A DNA stretch of 64,000 bases, from positions 900,001 through 964,000 of the forward strand of contig NZ_CP158190.1 in the NCBI RefSeq assembly GCF_040250305.1, read 5' to 3'. A model generated the notes under the pieces. The model saw only the letters and a program-made list of their open reading frames with translations, was not told where the DNA came from and did not search any database. A program made the position numbers and the translations under genes. Source of the DNA: Peribacillus frigoritolerans (GTDB taxonomy: Bacteria > Bacillota > Bacilli > Bacillales > DSM-1321). Positions 1-9,136 of the stretch are shown piece after piece. Positions within the stretch are counted from its first letter, which is position 1; each line of letters begins with the position of its first letter.

Positions 1-21
1 TTTACTCCGGAGCATATTCAA

Positions 22-441
22 ATGCATATAATGATTCAGTTTAATAATCAAATTGTTATTGGAAATGATATTCCTAGTGGGTTAAATTTATGGGATGATT
101 ATATAGTTGGAATAGAGAAATTTTTAAACGGTGAGAACGTTGAAATACCTTATGGGATCGATCCATATCTTATGAAGTTGATCTCCATAAACAGCAATTC
201 ATTGGAACTTTCTATAGTGGGAGATTGGGAACCTGTTAAGGTGTTTGCACAAGATATATTACCAAAAAGAGAATTATTTACAGCCATTTTAGATGGAGCA
301 GAACACTTTTGGAATACATTGATTGATTATAAAGTGTTTGAGGAAAAAGATATAAAGGACACAGCATCTAGAGAATATCCGAAACTAATGATTAAAGAAA
401 TTGAAAAATTGAGTGCGAAGGTAAAAACTTTGTTTAAATAA
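22..441 (+). CDS. Hypothetical protein, possibly 5'-incomplete
   Basis: A 139-residue acidic soluble protein with no family I recognise. It has no signal peptide or membrane segment and ends in a lysine-rich helix. The reading frame is open to the first base of the window, so the true start may lie upstream. The ATG used has only a weak CGGAG upstream. Its stop is followed within a few bases by a decayed copy of the array repeat, so it is probably the outermost surviving cassette gene. No function is proposed. Confidence 0.6.
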   Translation: MHIMIQFNNQIVIGNDIPSGLNLWDDYIVGIEKFLNGENVEIPYGIDPYLMKLISINSNSLELSIVGDWEPVKVFAQDILPKRELFTAILDGAEHFWNTLIDYKVFEEKDIKDTASREYPKLMIKEIEKLSAKVKTLFK

Positions 442-445
442 AAAG

Positions 446-491
446 AGCTAAACTTGAGGCAGCCTTTTAAGGAACTAACAGGGAAAGTTCG
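446..491 (+). repeat. Array repeat, decayed copy (hairpin plus right box)
   Basis: A GAGGCAGCC half-hairpin, CTTTT, then GGAACTAACAGGG and AAAGTTCG match the centre and right box of the array repeat. The left box is gone. This is the furthest upstream trace of the array. Confidence 0.55.
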
Positions 492-559
492 TTTCAGAAG
501 GAATTTCAATTTAAATTTTTTGAGATAAACAAAAAGCATTCTCTTAGGTAGATAATGTA

Positions 560-630
560 AAATCAAAAGACAAAGACTACTCTCCAAAAAAGTAGTCCAT
601 TGTGCAGTAAAAAGGGCACCAAAAGTGCCC
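560..630 (-). terminator. Two terminator hairpins for the minus-strand MDR gene
   Basis: Read on the minus strand, GGGCAC-ttttg-GTGCCC is followed by TTTTT (608-630). Further on, GACTAC pairs with GTAGTC followed by a T-rich run. Both lie downstream of the oxidoreductase gene ending at 797. Nothing else is evident between 631 and 796. Confidence 0.55.
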
Positions 631-796
631 GACCATTCACTTAGTAAGCGTGTAAGTAAAGATTTTCCTTGAATTTTCTGCCCTGAACTTCTTTGTGGTT
701 TGTTTTATTATAGGCTTTGAAATTTTTGGATCTATAGAGATTCTCACTGTACCGTCTATTTTTAAATGAACATGAAGTTGTTAAAGTGCCTATTCA

Positions 797-1801
797 TTAC
801 CAATCATTTTTCAAAACAATTTTACCTATCGCCTTGCCTGACTCCAAGTACTCATGGGCCTTTGAGACTTCATCAAACGTGAACATGTTTGGATCCACCA
901 GCGGGCGCAGCTTACCTTCCTCAACCACCTTGGCAACCTTCTTTAAAATTTCTCCATATTGCTTATGCATGTCCTTATTTAATATCTTCAACAACATAAA
1001 GGTAACATGTAGAGAAAGTCCCTTTGAATGCACTGGGGAGAGGTCATGAGTCGAACGGGCAGCAATGGCTGCCACCGTTCCATGTACCGCAGCCGCCTCA
1101 AAAGAGCGATCAAGGTTTTCTCCCCCCACCGTGTCAAACACAACGTCAAATCCTTTTCCGGCTGTATATTTTTGTACATAGTCGTGGACGCTTTCTTCTC
1201 GATAATTGATCGTTACATCTGCCCCAAGGCGCGTGCCAATCTCCAGCTTCTCTTGCGAAGAGGCAGTTGTATAGACTGTCGCGCCTTTCCATTTGGCTAG
1301 CTGAATGCCAATGTGGCCTACACCGCCGGTTGCTGCATGGATCAGTATATCTTGACCAGTGACTAGATTTGCCCGATTGAATAATGCTTCCCAAGCGGTA
1401 ATGGCAACCAATGGTAAAGCAGCGGCTTCTTCCATCGTCAAATTTTTCGGCTTGTGAGCAAGTAAATCAGCATCTGCCAGCATAAACTCCGCAAGTGCAC
1501 CGCCAGTCCCTTTAAAACCACCCGCACACCCAAACACTTCATCGCCAACTTTATACTCAGTCACTCCTTCACCCACTGCAGATACCAATCCTGCAACATC
1601 ACCATGTAAAACGGCTGGAAACTCGGGGGCAACGGCTGGAACTGCACCAGCACGGACTTTCGTATCAATAGGATTTACACTTGAAGCCTTGACTTGAATA
1701 AGTACATATCCAGGTATTAATTCGGGTTTTGAAATCTCTTCAAGCTGAAATACGGATGGATCACCAAATGATTGAATAATTTGTGCTTTCACTTTAGTCA
1801 C
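797..1801 (-). CDS. Zinc-independent MDR oxidoreductase (quinone reductase-like)
   Basis: Medium-chain dehydrogenase/reductase of 334 residues, the usual length for NADPH:quinone reductase-like enzymes. It has an N-terminal GroES-like domain (about 1-125) with HGDVAG, then a Rossmann domain with AATGGVGHIGIQLAK near residue 155 for the NADPH pyrophosphate. The structural-zinc cysteine cluster of alcohol dehydrogenases is absent, which fits the quinone oxidoreductase branch. Family members reduce quinones or enones in the cytosol; the substrate here cannot be read. It stands alone on the minus strand, facing away from the chemotaxis receptor gene, with terminator hairpins downstream. Confidence 0.85.
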   Translation of the reverse strand: MTKVKAQIIQSFGDPSVFQLEEISKPELIPGYVLIQVKASSVNPIDTKVRAGAVPAVAPEFPAVLHGDVAGLVSAVGEGVTEYKVGDEVFGCAGGFKGTGGALAEFMLADADLLAHKPKNLTMEEAAALPLVAITAWEALFNRANLVTGQDILIHAATGGVGHIGIQLAKWKGATVYTTASSQEKLEIGTRLGADVTINYREESVHDYVQKYTAGKGFDVVFDTVGGENLDRSFEAAAVHGTVAAIAARSTHDLSPVHSKGLSLHVTFMLLKILNKDMHKQYGEILKKVAKVVEEGKLRPLVDPNMFTFDEVSKAHEYLESGKAIGKIVLKNDW

Positions 1802-2216
1802 TCCTATTTATTTTTATGGGGAATGTCTCATTACCTATGCATGTTAAGGATCGTAGGCAATAACATGAAAAGTAAGAATATTTAGTCTTTGTTTGTAAAA
1901 TCAATGATACTTTATCTACTATAAAATTAAAAGTTAAGCACATTTTTTAAAGGGAATTTAAGAGAAGTCTCTTAAATCATTAAAATATTAATATGATTTT
2001 TATTACTAATATATCAGTGATGGTAGCGTGAAGGTTGGAGCAAATACTTAAGTGCAGTTTTAAGCAATATCTATATTAGTTGAAGAGTGAGCTGTAATAT
2101 AGGCGGCTTTATTTTTATTGTTACAGAAGGTTTTTATCTTCATAAATAAGCTGAAATTCCGATATAAAAGGTGAGTGAATGTTAAAAATTTATAGCTTTT
2201 TAGGAGATGTAAACAA
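1802..2216. other. Divergent intergenic region, no gene seen
   Basis: AT-rich spacer between the divergent oxidoreductase and chemotaxis receptor genes. It must hold both promoters, but no box is clear enough to assign. AGGAG lies just before the TTG start of the receptor. Confidence 0.5.
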
Positions 2217-3902
2217 TTGAAAATTAAAACGAGATTGATAACTACAGTTTCCATTCTTATTGGAACTATTCTAATACTGGGGAGCTTTGCTGTTTATGTA
2301 ATAGATGCATTATCCGAAAGAAATTCTATACTTCAGGATAAGATGGAAATTCAAAAGGCTGTTATTGGAATTCAATATCGCCTGGCAGGTTTATCAAATG
2401 ATGAAAGGGCATTTATCATAACTGGGGATAAACAGTTTGCCGAAGGGATGGAAGAAAAAGCAAATGATGTACAAAAGAAAATCGAAAGAATTAAGGAACT
2501 TAATAATGAAAAGAATTACGGGGAGAAAATAAATAATCTAGAAGAAAACTTTAATGATATTTGGGAAATGAACCAGCAGGTAATTAGCATTCATATAGAA
2601 GATCCTGAAGGAGCTAAAAACTTGCACTTTGGAGAAGAAAGAACTCTTAGGAAAGAAGTGCTGGATCCATCAGTAGATGAATTGGTGGAATCTCTCAATG
2701 CCGATGTTACCAATATACAATCGTTAAATGACCGCAATTCTGATTTTAGTAGGGGAGCCTTTCTCTTCCTGGCAATTGCTTCATCGATAGTTGGACTCGC
2801 GTTATGTATTTTGCTATTAAGGTCAATTCTAATGCCACTTGGAAAGTTAAACCGCCAACTAGAGGAAATAGCCACAGGTGATGCTGATTTAACTAAGCAT
2901 ATGGAGGTTACAGGCAATAATGAATTTGGTCAACTGGCTAAATCGTTTAATATCTTCGTGGACTCGCTTAGACAAATGATTTCTCAAATTGGCATATCAT
3001 CCGAACAAGTGGCAGCTGCTTCTGAAGAGCTTTCGGCCAGTACCGAACAGTCTATAGTAACATCGGATCACATCTCGGAAACGATGCAAGCGATAACTCA
3101 TAGCAATATTGAACAAAGCCAGTTAACAGTTAACAGTCTAAAGGCGGTAACCGATTCACTAAACAGCATCATTTTGGTAGCTTCGAATACATCAAAGGTA
3201 GCAGAGGTTTCATCAAATATGAGAGGGCAAGCTGAAAGTGGTGAAAGCTCGGTAAAAGAAATGCTCGAGCAGATGAAATCCATCAATCTGTCTGTTGACA
3301 TGGCGGATAAAGGAGTCACCTCGTTAGTATTTAGCGCGACACAAATTAAAGAAATCTCCACTCTAATTACTGATATTTCAGGTCAGACGAATTTACTTGC
3401 ATTAAACGCTGCAATTGAGGCTGCTAGAGCCGGGGAGCATGGCAAAGGATTCGCAGTTGTTGCAGAAGAGGTTAGGAAATTAGCCGATCAAACCAGTCAA
3501 TCTGCAAATAATATCCATAAGCTTGTTTCAACCATCCAAAATGAATCAAACGAGACCGTTAATAATATTCAAATTGTAAGAGATAATGTGGACTCTGGAA
3601 TAAAGCTTTCAGAAGAAACGGTTACAAACTTTGAAGAAATTTTAATTTTAATTGAGCAGGTAACATCTCAGATTCAAGAAGTGGCAGCAGCTACCCAGTT
3701 TATAAAGAATGGCTTTGAAGAACTGCAGCAAACCATTGAAATAATTGCTGAAGGGTCGCAGGAAACATTAGCTGGCACTGAAACAGCTGCTGCTGCCAGT
3801 AAGCAGCAATTGGCCTCAATTGAGGAGGTATCGAATGCAACAATTTCCTTGACCGGATTGGCGGAGGAATTGCAGGAGATGATTTCTCGTTTCAAGGCTT
3901 AA
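2217..3902 (+). CDS. Methyl-accepting chemotaxis protein
   Basis: Transmembrane chemoreceptor of 561 residues. TM1 spans about 8-29 and is followed by an extracellular four-helix-bundle sensor (30-180, with the typical FIITGDKQF helix), TM2 (about 181-205), a HAMP domain (205-257) and a cytoplasmic signalling coiled coil. The conserved hairpin tip (about 378-430) contains [20 protein letters not shown], the CheA/CheW contact region. It starts at TTG with AGGAG upstream. The ligand is not predictable. It is monocistronic, with a strong terminator directly after the stop. Confidence 0.93.
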   Translation: MKIKTRLITTVSILIGTILILGSFAVYVIDALSERNSILQDKMEIQKAVIGIQYRLAGLSNDERAFIITGDKQFAEGMEEKANDVQKKIERIKELNNEKNYGEKINNLEENFNDIWEMNQQVISIHIEDPEGAKNLHFGEERTLRKEVLDPSVDELVESLNADVTNIQSLNDRNSDFSRGAFLFLAIASSIVGLALCILLLRSILMPLGKLNRQLEEIATGDADLTKHMEVTGNNEFGQLAKSFNIFVDSLRQMISQIGISSEQVAAASEELSASTEQSIVTSDHISETMQAITHSNIEQSQLTVNSLKAVTDSLNSIILVASNTSKVAEVSSNMRGQAESGESSVKEMLEQMKSINLSVDMADKGVTSLVFSATQIKEISTLITDISGQTNLLALNAAIEAARAGEHGKGFAVVAEEVRKLADQTSQSANNIHKLVSTIQNESNETVNNIQIVRDNVDSGIKLSEETVTNFEEILILIEQVTSQIQEVAAATQFIKNGFEELQQTIEIIAEGSQETLAGTETAAAASKQQLASIEEVSNATISLTGLAEELQEMISRFKA

Positions 3903-3904
3903 CG

Positions 3905-3945
3905 AAAAAAATGCCCCCAAGCGATTAGGTTTTGGGGCATTTTTT
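3905..3945 (+). terminator. Rho-independent terminator after the chemoreceptor
   Basis: ATGCCCC pairs with GGGGCAT across a 16-base loop that can pair further, followed by TTTTTT. Confidence 0.85.
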
Positions 3946-4012
3946 ACATTTGAAACTATTTATCTGGTATTTGTCATGCTAAAAAAGTTAATCAGAATAG
4001 AGATACAGCATT

Positions 4013-4172
4013 ATGGAACGGGTATGCGAGACTCCTTCGGGAAAAGCGCATCTAGCGGAGACACCGCGGGCGGACCGCCTGCTTGAAAGCAAGTGCCTGG
4101 AATGGAAATCCACATCCCAATTGTACAACCATAAAGAAACTGTCGACAAACTCAATTACTATCGAGTTTGTC
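4013..4172 (+). repeat. GC-rich dispersed palindromic element (single copy)
   Basis: A GC-rich block with GAGACTCCTTCGGG, GCGGAGACACCGCGGGCGG and GAAAGCAAGTGCCTGGAATGG is followed by a GACAAACTC/GAGTTTGTC hairpin. It is related in layout and wording to the three tandem units at 53.2 kb. The open frame running through it is read-through of non-coding repeat and is not annotated. Confidence 0.6.
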
Positions 4173-4174
4173 TC

Positions 4175-4243
4175 AGTCTGGAGCTGTCTGGAAGGCAGCT
4201 CTTTTTTTATGCAGCTAAAGAGAAAGGTTGTTTGAATAAGATA
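4175..4243 (+). repeat. Array repeat, decayed copy
   Basis: GGAGCTGTCTGGAAGGCAGCT followed by a long T run, TTATGCAGCTAAAG and GGTTGTTTGAATAAG match the type A hairpin and a worn right box. It directly abuts the GC-rich element. Confidence 0.65.
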
Positions 4244-4298
4244 TAAATAATTTTGTGGTAAACTATATATATAATGTAAATAAAAGGGGAAAATTTAA

Positions 4299-4664
4299 TT
4301 GGGATTCTTAGTGTTCATTATGTTCTTTATCATTATTATTATTCTTGCTCTCTTTATAAATAAATTTCTAACGAAATGGCTTGGTGTAGAAAGGAAAGAA
4401 AAGTTATCAGAAACTCCTGGTAAGAATATTGACCGATGGGGAAGAGGTATAATCTTATTAATTTTTTTATGTACTCTTCCCTATGCAATAGAGAACAGAA
4501 ATGTTATAAAGTGGTATTGGATATGCTTTTTAATTGTATCAATTGGTTTTCAGTCGTTTATGGAGTGGAAGTACCTGAAAACCTCAAAACAATATGTCAT
4601 TACACTTACTTACATATTGTTAGCTCTAGTTATCATGTATTTTATAGATTATTTTATTTACTGA
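4299..4664 (+). CDS. Small membrane protein, hypothetical
   Basis: A 121-residue protein with about four hydrophobic segments: an isoleucine-rich N-terminal helix (1-22), then about 50-66, 70-88 and 99-119. Short charged loops lie between them. No family is recognised. The TTG start has AAGGGGAAAA upstream. It sits alone between two array repeats, as one cassette, with its own AT-rich leader. Confidence 0.7.
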   Translation: MGFLVFIMFFIIIIILALFINKFLTKWLGVERKEKLSETPGKNIDRWGRGIILLIFLCTLPYAIENRNVIKWYWICFLIVSIGFQSFMEWKYLKTSKQYVITLTYILLALVIMYFIDYFIY

Positions 4665-4679
4665 ATCTATCTATTGTCA

Positions 4680-4740
4680 AAAAGGGGTTGCTGCGGCAAG
4701 CCTTTTTCTTATGGTCCTATAGGAACAGGTTAGTTCAACG
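4680..4740 (+). repeat. Array repeat, type B, left box lost
   Basis: GGTTGCTGCGGCAAGCCTTTTTC hairpin-terminator, TTATGG, then a right box whose left arm is worn but whose right arm GGTTAGTTC is intact. Confidence 0.7.
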
Positions 4741-4803
4741 AAGATAAGATATAATTTGGATTAATATACAAAATTTTAATGAAAATAGAAGGGAAGCGTG
4801 AAT

Positions 4804-5247
4804 ATGACAGAAATGGTACCACTGACATCGGAGAATTTGGAGCTATGTATCGAACTCTACATGAATGTTTTTAATCGTGAACCATGGAATGAAAGATGGA
4901 CATATGAAACGGCTAAAGAGAGACTTTCCGACTTATTGAATACGCCTAAATTTCTTGGCTTTTTATTTCATGTAGATCACAATCCAGTTGGTTTTGTTGC
5001 TGGAAATAGTAAGGTGTCTTATCAAGGTTTAACTTATTATTTGGCAGAGCTTTGTGTGAATAATGAAATGCAAGGCAAAGGGCATGGCTCAAAAATGCTT
5101 CGATCTTTAGAAGCTGAACTGCAGAAGAGAGAGATTAAAAGTCTATATTTATTAACGGCTAATGACGGTCATGCAGAAGCATTTTATCTGAAAAATGATT
5201 ATGTTGTAAATGAAGATAGGGTGGTTATGAAGAAAAATTTATTTTGA
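4804..5247 (+). CDS. GNAT family N-acetyltransferase
   Basis: Acetyl-CoA-dependent acetyltransferase of about 147 residues, the common single-domain GNAT length. Motif A, with the pyrophosphate-binding loop MQGKGHGSKML, lies near residue 90-100 after the beta strand YLAELCVNNE. A C-terminal FYLKNDY helix-strand matches motif B. The substrate is unknown. ATG at 4804 has AAGGGA ten bases upstream; a GTG six bases earlier is the alternative. Its last codons overlap the region before the PepSY gene, so the two form a small operon inside the array. Confidence 0.85.
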   Translation: MTEMVPLTSENLELCIELYMNVFNREPWNERWTYETAKERLSDLLNTPKFLGFLFHVDHNPVGFVAGNSKVSYQGLTYYLAELCVNNEMQGKGHGSKMLRSLEAELQKREIKSLYLLTANDGHAEAFYLKNDYVVNEDRVVMKKNLF

Positions 5248-5270
5248 AAAGTAGTCAAGGGGGGATGGAA

Positions 5271-5801
5271 TTGTCGAAATCTGTAAAGTTGTATCAATTA
5301 AGCCGAAAAATACATAAATGGACTGGATTGGTTTTATCCGTTTTTTTTATGTTCATTGCAGTCACAGGCCTCGTACTTGTTTATATGATGCCACTCGGAG
5401 TGGCTGATGAGTTAAGGACGGGGAAAGAAGCGAGTCCAGATCAAGCGATACCTATGGAGAAGGTCGTGTCCATTGCTACGTCTCAGGATCTTCCAGGTGC
5501 GGATTCGGTTGAAGATATATTTAGAATTGAATATAGACCAAGTGCAAATGTGTACCAGGTTCGCTTTCATAACGGTCAAGGTGTTCAAATAGATGTAAGT
5601 ACGGGAAAAGTGTTATCCACAAATCCAGATTACTCGACTTTCCTGATTACTTTGCATGATGGATCCTTCTTTGGCGATTGGTATAGATACAGTATCCTCA
5701 CAATGACCGGTTTATCCTTAATACTGCTGTCATTTTCCGGGTATTACATGTTCGGGTATCCTCTCTATAAGCGTCTAATGGCGAATAAAAGGCAATCTTA
5801 A
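5271..5801 (+). CDS. PepSY-domain membrane protein
   Basis: A 176-residue protein with RKIHKWTGL, typical of PepSY-associated membrane proteins, leading into TM1 (about 18-40). An extracytoplasmic PepSY-like segment (about 60-118, with VYQVRFHNGQGVQIDVSTGKVL) and TM2 near residue 140-162 follow. Relatives act with iron uptake or peptidase regulation; the role here is not known. TTG at 5271 is chosen because AAGGGGGG lies six bases before it. It follows the acetyltransferase closely and precedes fosB. Confidence 0.75.
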   Translation: MSKSVKLYQLSRKIHKWTGLVLSVFFMFIAVTGLVLVYMMPLGVADELRTGKEASPDQAIPMEKVVSIATSQDLPGADSVEDIFRIEYRPSANVYQVRFHNGQGVQIDVSTGKVLSTNPDYSTFLITLHDGSFFGDWYRYSILTMTGLSLILLSFSGYYMFGYPLYKRLMANKRQS

Positions 5802-5815
5802 TCTGAGGTGGTAAT

Positions 5816-6238
5816 GTGTCTATAAAAGGTTTGAATCACTTTTTATTTTCAGTTTCCGATTTAGAGAGTTCCATAGAATTTTATCAAAAGGTTTTTGATG
5901 CAAAATTATTAGTTAAGGGCAGAACTACAGCCTATTTTGATTTGAATGGAATGTGGATTGCCCTGAATGTTGAAAAAGATATTCCCCGTAATGAAATAAG
6001 CCATTCATACACACATATAGCATTTTCCATAGAAGAAGCTGACTTTATTAACATGTACGAGAAACTAATCGGATTGAATGTAAACATCCTGTCAGGACGT
6101 CCAAGAGATGAAAAAGATAAGAAGTCTATTTATTTCACTGATCCAGATGGTCATAAGTTTGAGTTTCATACAGGTACTTTACAAAATAGAATAGATTACT
6201 ACAAACAAGAAAAAGCACATATGGAGTTTTTCGACTGA
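5816..6238 (+). CDS. fosB: Metallothiol transferase FosB (fosfomycin resistance)
   Basis: Close match to Bacillus FosB, a VOC-fold Mn/Mg enzyme that adds bacillithiol (or cysteine) to the epoxide of fosfomycin in the cytosol. The 140-residue length is normal. Metal ligands are visible: His8 (GLNH), His67 (SYTHIAF) and Glu116 (GHKFEF). The family blocks GRTTAYFDLNG, KDIPRNE and SIYFTDPDG are intact. The start is GTG with GAGGTGG upstream. It lies in a multi-gene cassette after the PepSY gene. Presence suggests fosfomycin tolerance but does not prove it. Confidence 0.93.
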   Translation: MSIKGLNHFLFSVSDLESSIEFYQKVFDAKLLVKGRTTAYFDLNGMWIALNVEKDIPRNEISHSYTHIAFSIEEADFINMYEKLIGLNVNILSGRPRDEKDKKSIYFTDPDGHKFEFHTGTLQNRIDYYKQEKAHMEFFD

Positions 6239-6274
6239 TAAGTAAGCTATTTTCAAATGAAAAGGGGAACGTTC

Positions 6275-6967
6275 ATGAAAACTATTGGCCTTATTGGCGG
6301 CATGAGCTGGGAGTCATCTTTAGAATATTATCGAATCATTAACGAAGAAGTAAAAGCCAAATTGGGAGGATTGCATTCAGCCAAGTGCATTTTATATAGC
6401 GTGGATTTTGAAGAAATCGAACGCTACCAAGCTGAAGGGGATTGGGAAAGCTCAGGCAAATTATTAGGCGATGCAGCTTTGTCTTTGGAAAAGGCAGGTG
6501 CCGAAATGATTCTTATTTGTACAAATACGATGCATAAAGTGGTCGGATATATTGAAGAAAAAGTCAATTTACCGATTTTACACATTGCTGATTCAACGGC
6601 AAAACAAATTCAAAAGTCCAAAATCAGTACGATTGGTTTACTGGGCACTAAATATACGATGGAGCAAGACTTTTATAAAACACGAATAGAGTCTAATGGT
6701 ATCAAGGTTTTGATACCAAATGATGAGGATAGAAAAGTCATCAATAAAGTAATTTATGAAGAATTATGTTTAGGGGAAATTCAACAATCATCAAGGGAAT
6801 ATTACAAAAACGTAATCAAGGGGTTAGTTGATGATGGAGCGGAAGGAATAATACTAGGCTGCACAGAAATTGGATTACTAGTAAAACCCGAGGATTCCGA
6901 AGTGCCATTATTCGATACAGCTGTAATACATGCCATTGAAGCCGTAAATATGGCATTGGAAAAATGA
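6275..6967 (+). CDS. Aspartate/glutamate racemase family protein
   Basis: PLP-independent amino-acid racemase of about 230 residues (RacX/YgeA type). It starts MKTIGLIGGMSWESS. Two catalytic cysteines are visible: Cys82 in ICTNTMH and Cys196 in GCTEIGLL. Family members interconvert L- and D-amino acids by two-base proton transfer. ATG at 6275 follows AAAAGGGG with good spacing. It is the last gene of the multi-gene cassette that contains fosB. Confidence 0.9.
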   Translation: MKTIGLIGGMSWESSLEYYRIINEEVKAKLGGLHSAKCILYSVDFEEIERYQAEGDWESSGKLLGDAALSLEKAGAEMILICTNTMHKVVGYIEEKVNLPILHIADSTAKQIQKSKISTIGLLGTKYTMEQDFYKTRIESNGIKVLIPNDEDRKVINKVIYEELCLGEIQQSSREYYKNVIKGLVDDGAEGIILGCTEIGLLVKPEDSEVPLFDTAVIHAIEAVNMALEK

Positions 6968-6977
6968 TTTGATGACA

Positions 6978-7049
6978 TTGTGCTTTAAAAAGGAAGGTTG
7001 CTGTGGCGGCCTTTTTTTGTGGAGTAAAAGGGGCAGGATAATTCAGGGA
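6978..7049 (+). repeat. Array repeat, type B, worn
   Basis: TGTGCTTTA remnant of the left box, GGTTGCTGTGGCGGCCTTTTTTT hairpin, then AGTAAAAGGGGCAGGATAATTC as a worn right box. Confidence 0.65.
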
Positions 7050-7130
7050 ATTTTCAATCAAATAAATGGAATTATGTGTTAAAGTTTTACTATAAGAATT
7101 GGGACTCATCAAATTTAAAGGGAGAAAAAG

Positions 7131-7332
7131 ATGAGAAATGTAATATATATATATTTATTACTATTTTAATTTGGATCTTATCAGGAACTTTTTTGTTCAT
7201 CCATAGTAAGGGTCTGATGAATGTTAATCCTTGGGGGATGCACAATTTTGATACAAATAGCAGTTATTCTATTACCGGTTATTGGACTATTTTTGTCAAT
7301 TCTTATTAAGAAAGCTTTTCTTCATGCTTAAG
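7131..7332 (+). pseudogene. Small two-TM membrane protein, frameshifted twice
   Basis: A start MRNVIYIY with GGGAG upstream is in frame 0. The hydrophobic middle (FITILIWILSGTFLFIHS) is in another frame, and a second hydrophobic segment (ILIQIAVILLPVIGLFLSIL) ending at 7332 is back in frame 0. The frame changes fall in an alternating AT tract and at a run of five G, both slippage-prone. Read across both, it would be a protein of about 66 residues. It is either a decayed gene or a slippage-switched one. Confidence 0.4.
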
Positions 7333-7390
7333 CTGTGCTTATGCAGCTAATTGATTAGAAATAAAATTTATATTGCAGTAAAGGAGAAGG

Positions 7391-7594
7391 TTGGACTTGA
7401 TAAAGATAGATACAGTTTTTTCATATATTCTTCTAGGAGTGATCGTATTTTACGCCTTGGAGTGGTTAGCTGTTGGTTCAGGTTTCGGGGTACTTGTTGG
7501 CGGGAGTTTTGGTTTACTTTTATTTATAGCCAATCATATTAGTAAAAATCAAAAAAACATGGGTAATACGGAAGAACCTGATGACAAGCAATAA
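7391..7594 (+). CDS. Small membrane protein, hypothetical
   Basis: A 67-residue protein with one long hydrophobic stretch (about 9-48, probably two helices split by GSGFG) and a polar tail NQKNMGNTEEPDDKQ. TTG start with AAGGAGAAGG just upstream; a second in-frame TTG lies two codons on. No family recognised. It is followed directly by an array repeat. Confidence 0.6.
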   Translation: MDLIKIDTVFSYILLGVIVFYALEWLAVGSGFGVLVGGSFGLLLFIANHISKNQKNMGNTEEPDDKQ

Positions 7595-7608
7595 ATATTA
7601 ATATACTA

Positions 7609-7689
7609 GTCTAACGGGTGCTTTACATTAATAACAGGGTTGCTGTGGCAGCTCTATTCTTATGAAAAGGGGCAGGTTAGTTGAATAAG
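7609..7689 (+). repeat. Array repeat, type B
   Basis: Left box CTAACGGGTGCTTTAC, hairpin GGTTGCTGTGGCAGCTC with a short T run, TTATG, then GGGGCAGGTTAGTTGAATAAG. The left arm of the right box is eroded. Confidence 0.85.
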
Positions 7690-7739
7690 ATATTTTGGAT
7701 AAATGTATGTAAGAATTAGTAATATAAGGGGGGATTCTT

Positions 7740-8291
7740 ATGATATATGATAATCTAAATAAAACAATTACCACTAAAAGGCTAGTACTAAGACTTTTTC
7801 AAATATCTGATGCAGTAGCTGTTACTAAACTTTGTAATAATTATAATATTTATAAAAATACATTGTACCTACCTTATCCATATACTATAGATGATGCTTT
7901 ATCATGGATTGAGCATCATCTTAATAATTTTAATGCTAATAAATCATATGAATTTGCTATAACAGATAAGGAAAGTGGAGAATTATATGGAGCTATAGCG
8001 CTATCTAACAACCACAAGTTTAATCATGGTGAAATAGCCTATTGGATTGGTGAAAAATTTTGGGGAAATGGATATGCTACAGAGGCAGCGCAAGCTATAT
8101 TACATTTTGCATTTGAAGAAAAGCAATACCATAAAGTATTTGCTCGTTACTTTAATTCAAATCCAGCTTCAGGAAGAGTAATGCAAAAATTAGGCATGAA
8201 AAAAGAAGGGGTATTAATTGACCATGTGAGGAAAGAAGACCGATTTGAAGATCTAGTATGTTATGGGATTATAAACTCAGTAGGATTATAG
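7740..8291 (+). CDS. GNAT acetyltransferase, RimJ/RimL type
   Basis: A 183-residue acetyltransferase of the group that modifies protein or small-molecule amines. It opens with TTKRLVLRLFQISDA, the standard RimJ/RimL start, and has YWIGEKFWGNGYATEAAQA (acetyl-CoA loop, about 100-118) and ARYFNSNPASGRVMQKLGM near the C terminus. The ATG has GGGGGATTCTT upstream. Sole gene of its cassette. Target unknown. Confidence 0.88.
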   Translation: MIYDNLNKTITTKRLVLRLFQISDAVAVTKLCNNYNIYKNTLYLPYPYTIDDALSWIEHHLNNFNANKSYEFAITDKESGELYGAIALSNNHKFNHGEIAYWIGEKFWGNGYATEAAQAILHFAFEEKQYHKVFARYFNSNPASGRVMQKLGMKKEGVLIDHVRKEDRFEDLVCYGIINSVGL

Positions 8292-8348
8292 ATTATACTG
8301 AGGGAGATATGCTAAATTATTAGCCAAATGGTGGACCGATGGTTTAAT

Positions 8349-8411
8349 GGGTTCAACCAGATATATTTGGCTGAACTTCTTTTAGTAAAGGGTTCTTTAC
8401 TTCAACTTATT
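8349..8411 (+). terminator. Terminator hairpin followed by a left-box remnant
   Basis: GTTCAaCCA pairs with TTGGcTGAAC and is followed by TTCTTTT. Directly after comes TAAAGGGTTCTTTACTTCAAC, which resembles a worn type B left box. From 8430 to 8535 a stop-bounded frame codes a short acidic peptide without a start, perhaps a gene remnant. Confidence 0.5.
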
Positions 8412-8559
8412 GCTATTGTCATAAAAACATCCTGAAAACAAGAAATATAAAGATTATGATTATGAGCGTGAGGATGATTTTATAAATATAGATATGGAAT
8501 ATTTAATAAGTAGGATCACTATCTCGTTAATGTAGTACTAACGGAGGAGAAACAGACAT

Positions 8560-9009
8560 ATGCCAGAAAATAAAAATGATTCATTTCGTGATATGAATAT
8601 AAAAGAAAAGATGGCAACAGTTGCCGGATTAGCATTTCTCATTATTCTGGTAGTGGGCTTTGTTATGGGGCTTTATTTCTTTGGACTGGCAGGGATTTTT
8701 GAACTGCTCGGCGTTCGGTATGAATCTATCTGGTCATTGGTTATTTTTGTTGTCAGTTTCTTTATTCTAGGCATCATTGTCGAATTGTTTTCCAAAGCAA
8801 TTTTCAAGCTGTCTGTCCGAAATATAACAGGAAAAATAAAGGTGTTTTTTATCCGAATCGGTTTTGAAGGCACATCGAACTGGCTAGTACTGTTCGCAGT
8901 GGATGAGTTTATGAAAAGTATTACACTTTCCTTGAAAACCGAGATTATTATTGCATTGCTACTTGCCATAATAGAAATTGTTTTCGACGATGATAAGGAA
9001 ATCCCCTAA
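8560..9009 (+). CDS. YrvL-like membrane protein
   Basis: A 149-residue protein with a polar 18-residue N terminus and four hydrophobic segments (about 22-48, 55-82, 103-118, 125-143). The layout and the GIIVELFSKAIFKLSVRN block resemble the Bacillus YrvL family of small membrane regulatory proteins. That assignment rests on recollection of the family and is moderate. ATG at 8560 follows GGAGGAG. No clear repeat lies on its 5' side apart from the remnant near 8390. Confidence 0.55.
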   Translation: MPENKNDSFRDMNIKEKMATVAGLAFLIILVVGFVMGLYFFGLAGIFELLGVRYESIWSLVIFVVSFFILGIIVELFSKAIFKLSVRNITGKIKVFFIRIGFEGTSNWLVLFAVDEFMKSITLSLKTEIIIALLLAIIEIVFDDDKEIP

Positions 9010-9136
9010 TAAAACAATTTACTTAAGTATAATTAGGGATTTCCTGTACCTCAGGTGTAGAATAATGGAGTTGGAAGTGAACTTAGCTCGTGATTTATAT
9101 TATTTAAGGCAAAGACAGACTCAAAGGTAAGACAAA

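Noticed and set aside
4013..4246. 77-codon plus-strand ORF
   Set aside because: It runs through the GC-rich dispersed element and a decayed array repeat; there is no ribosome site and no protein-like composition.
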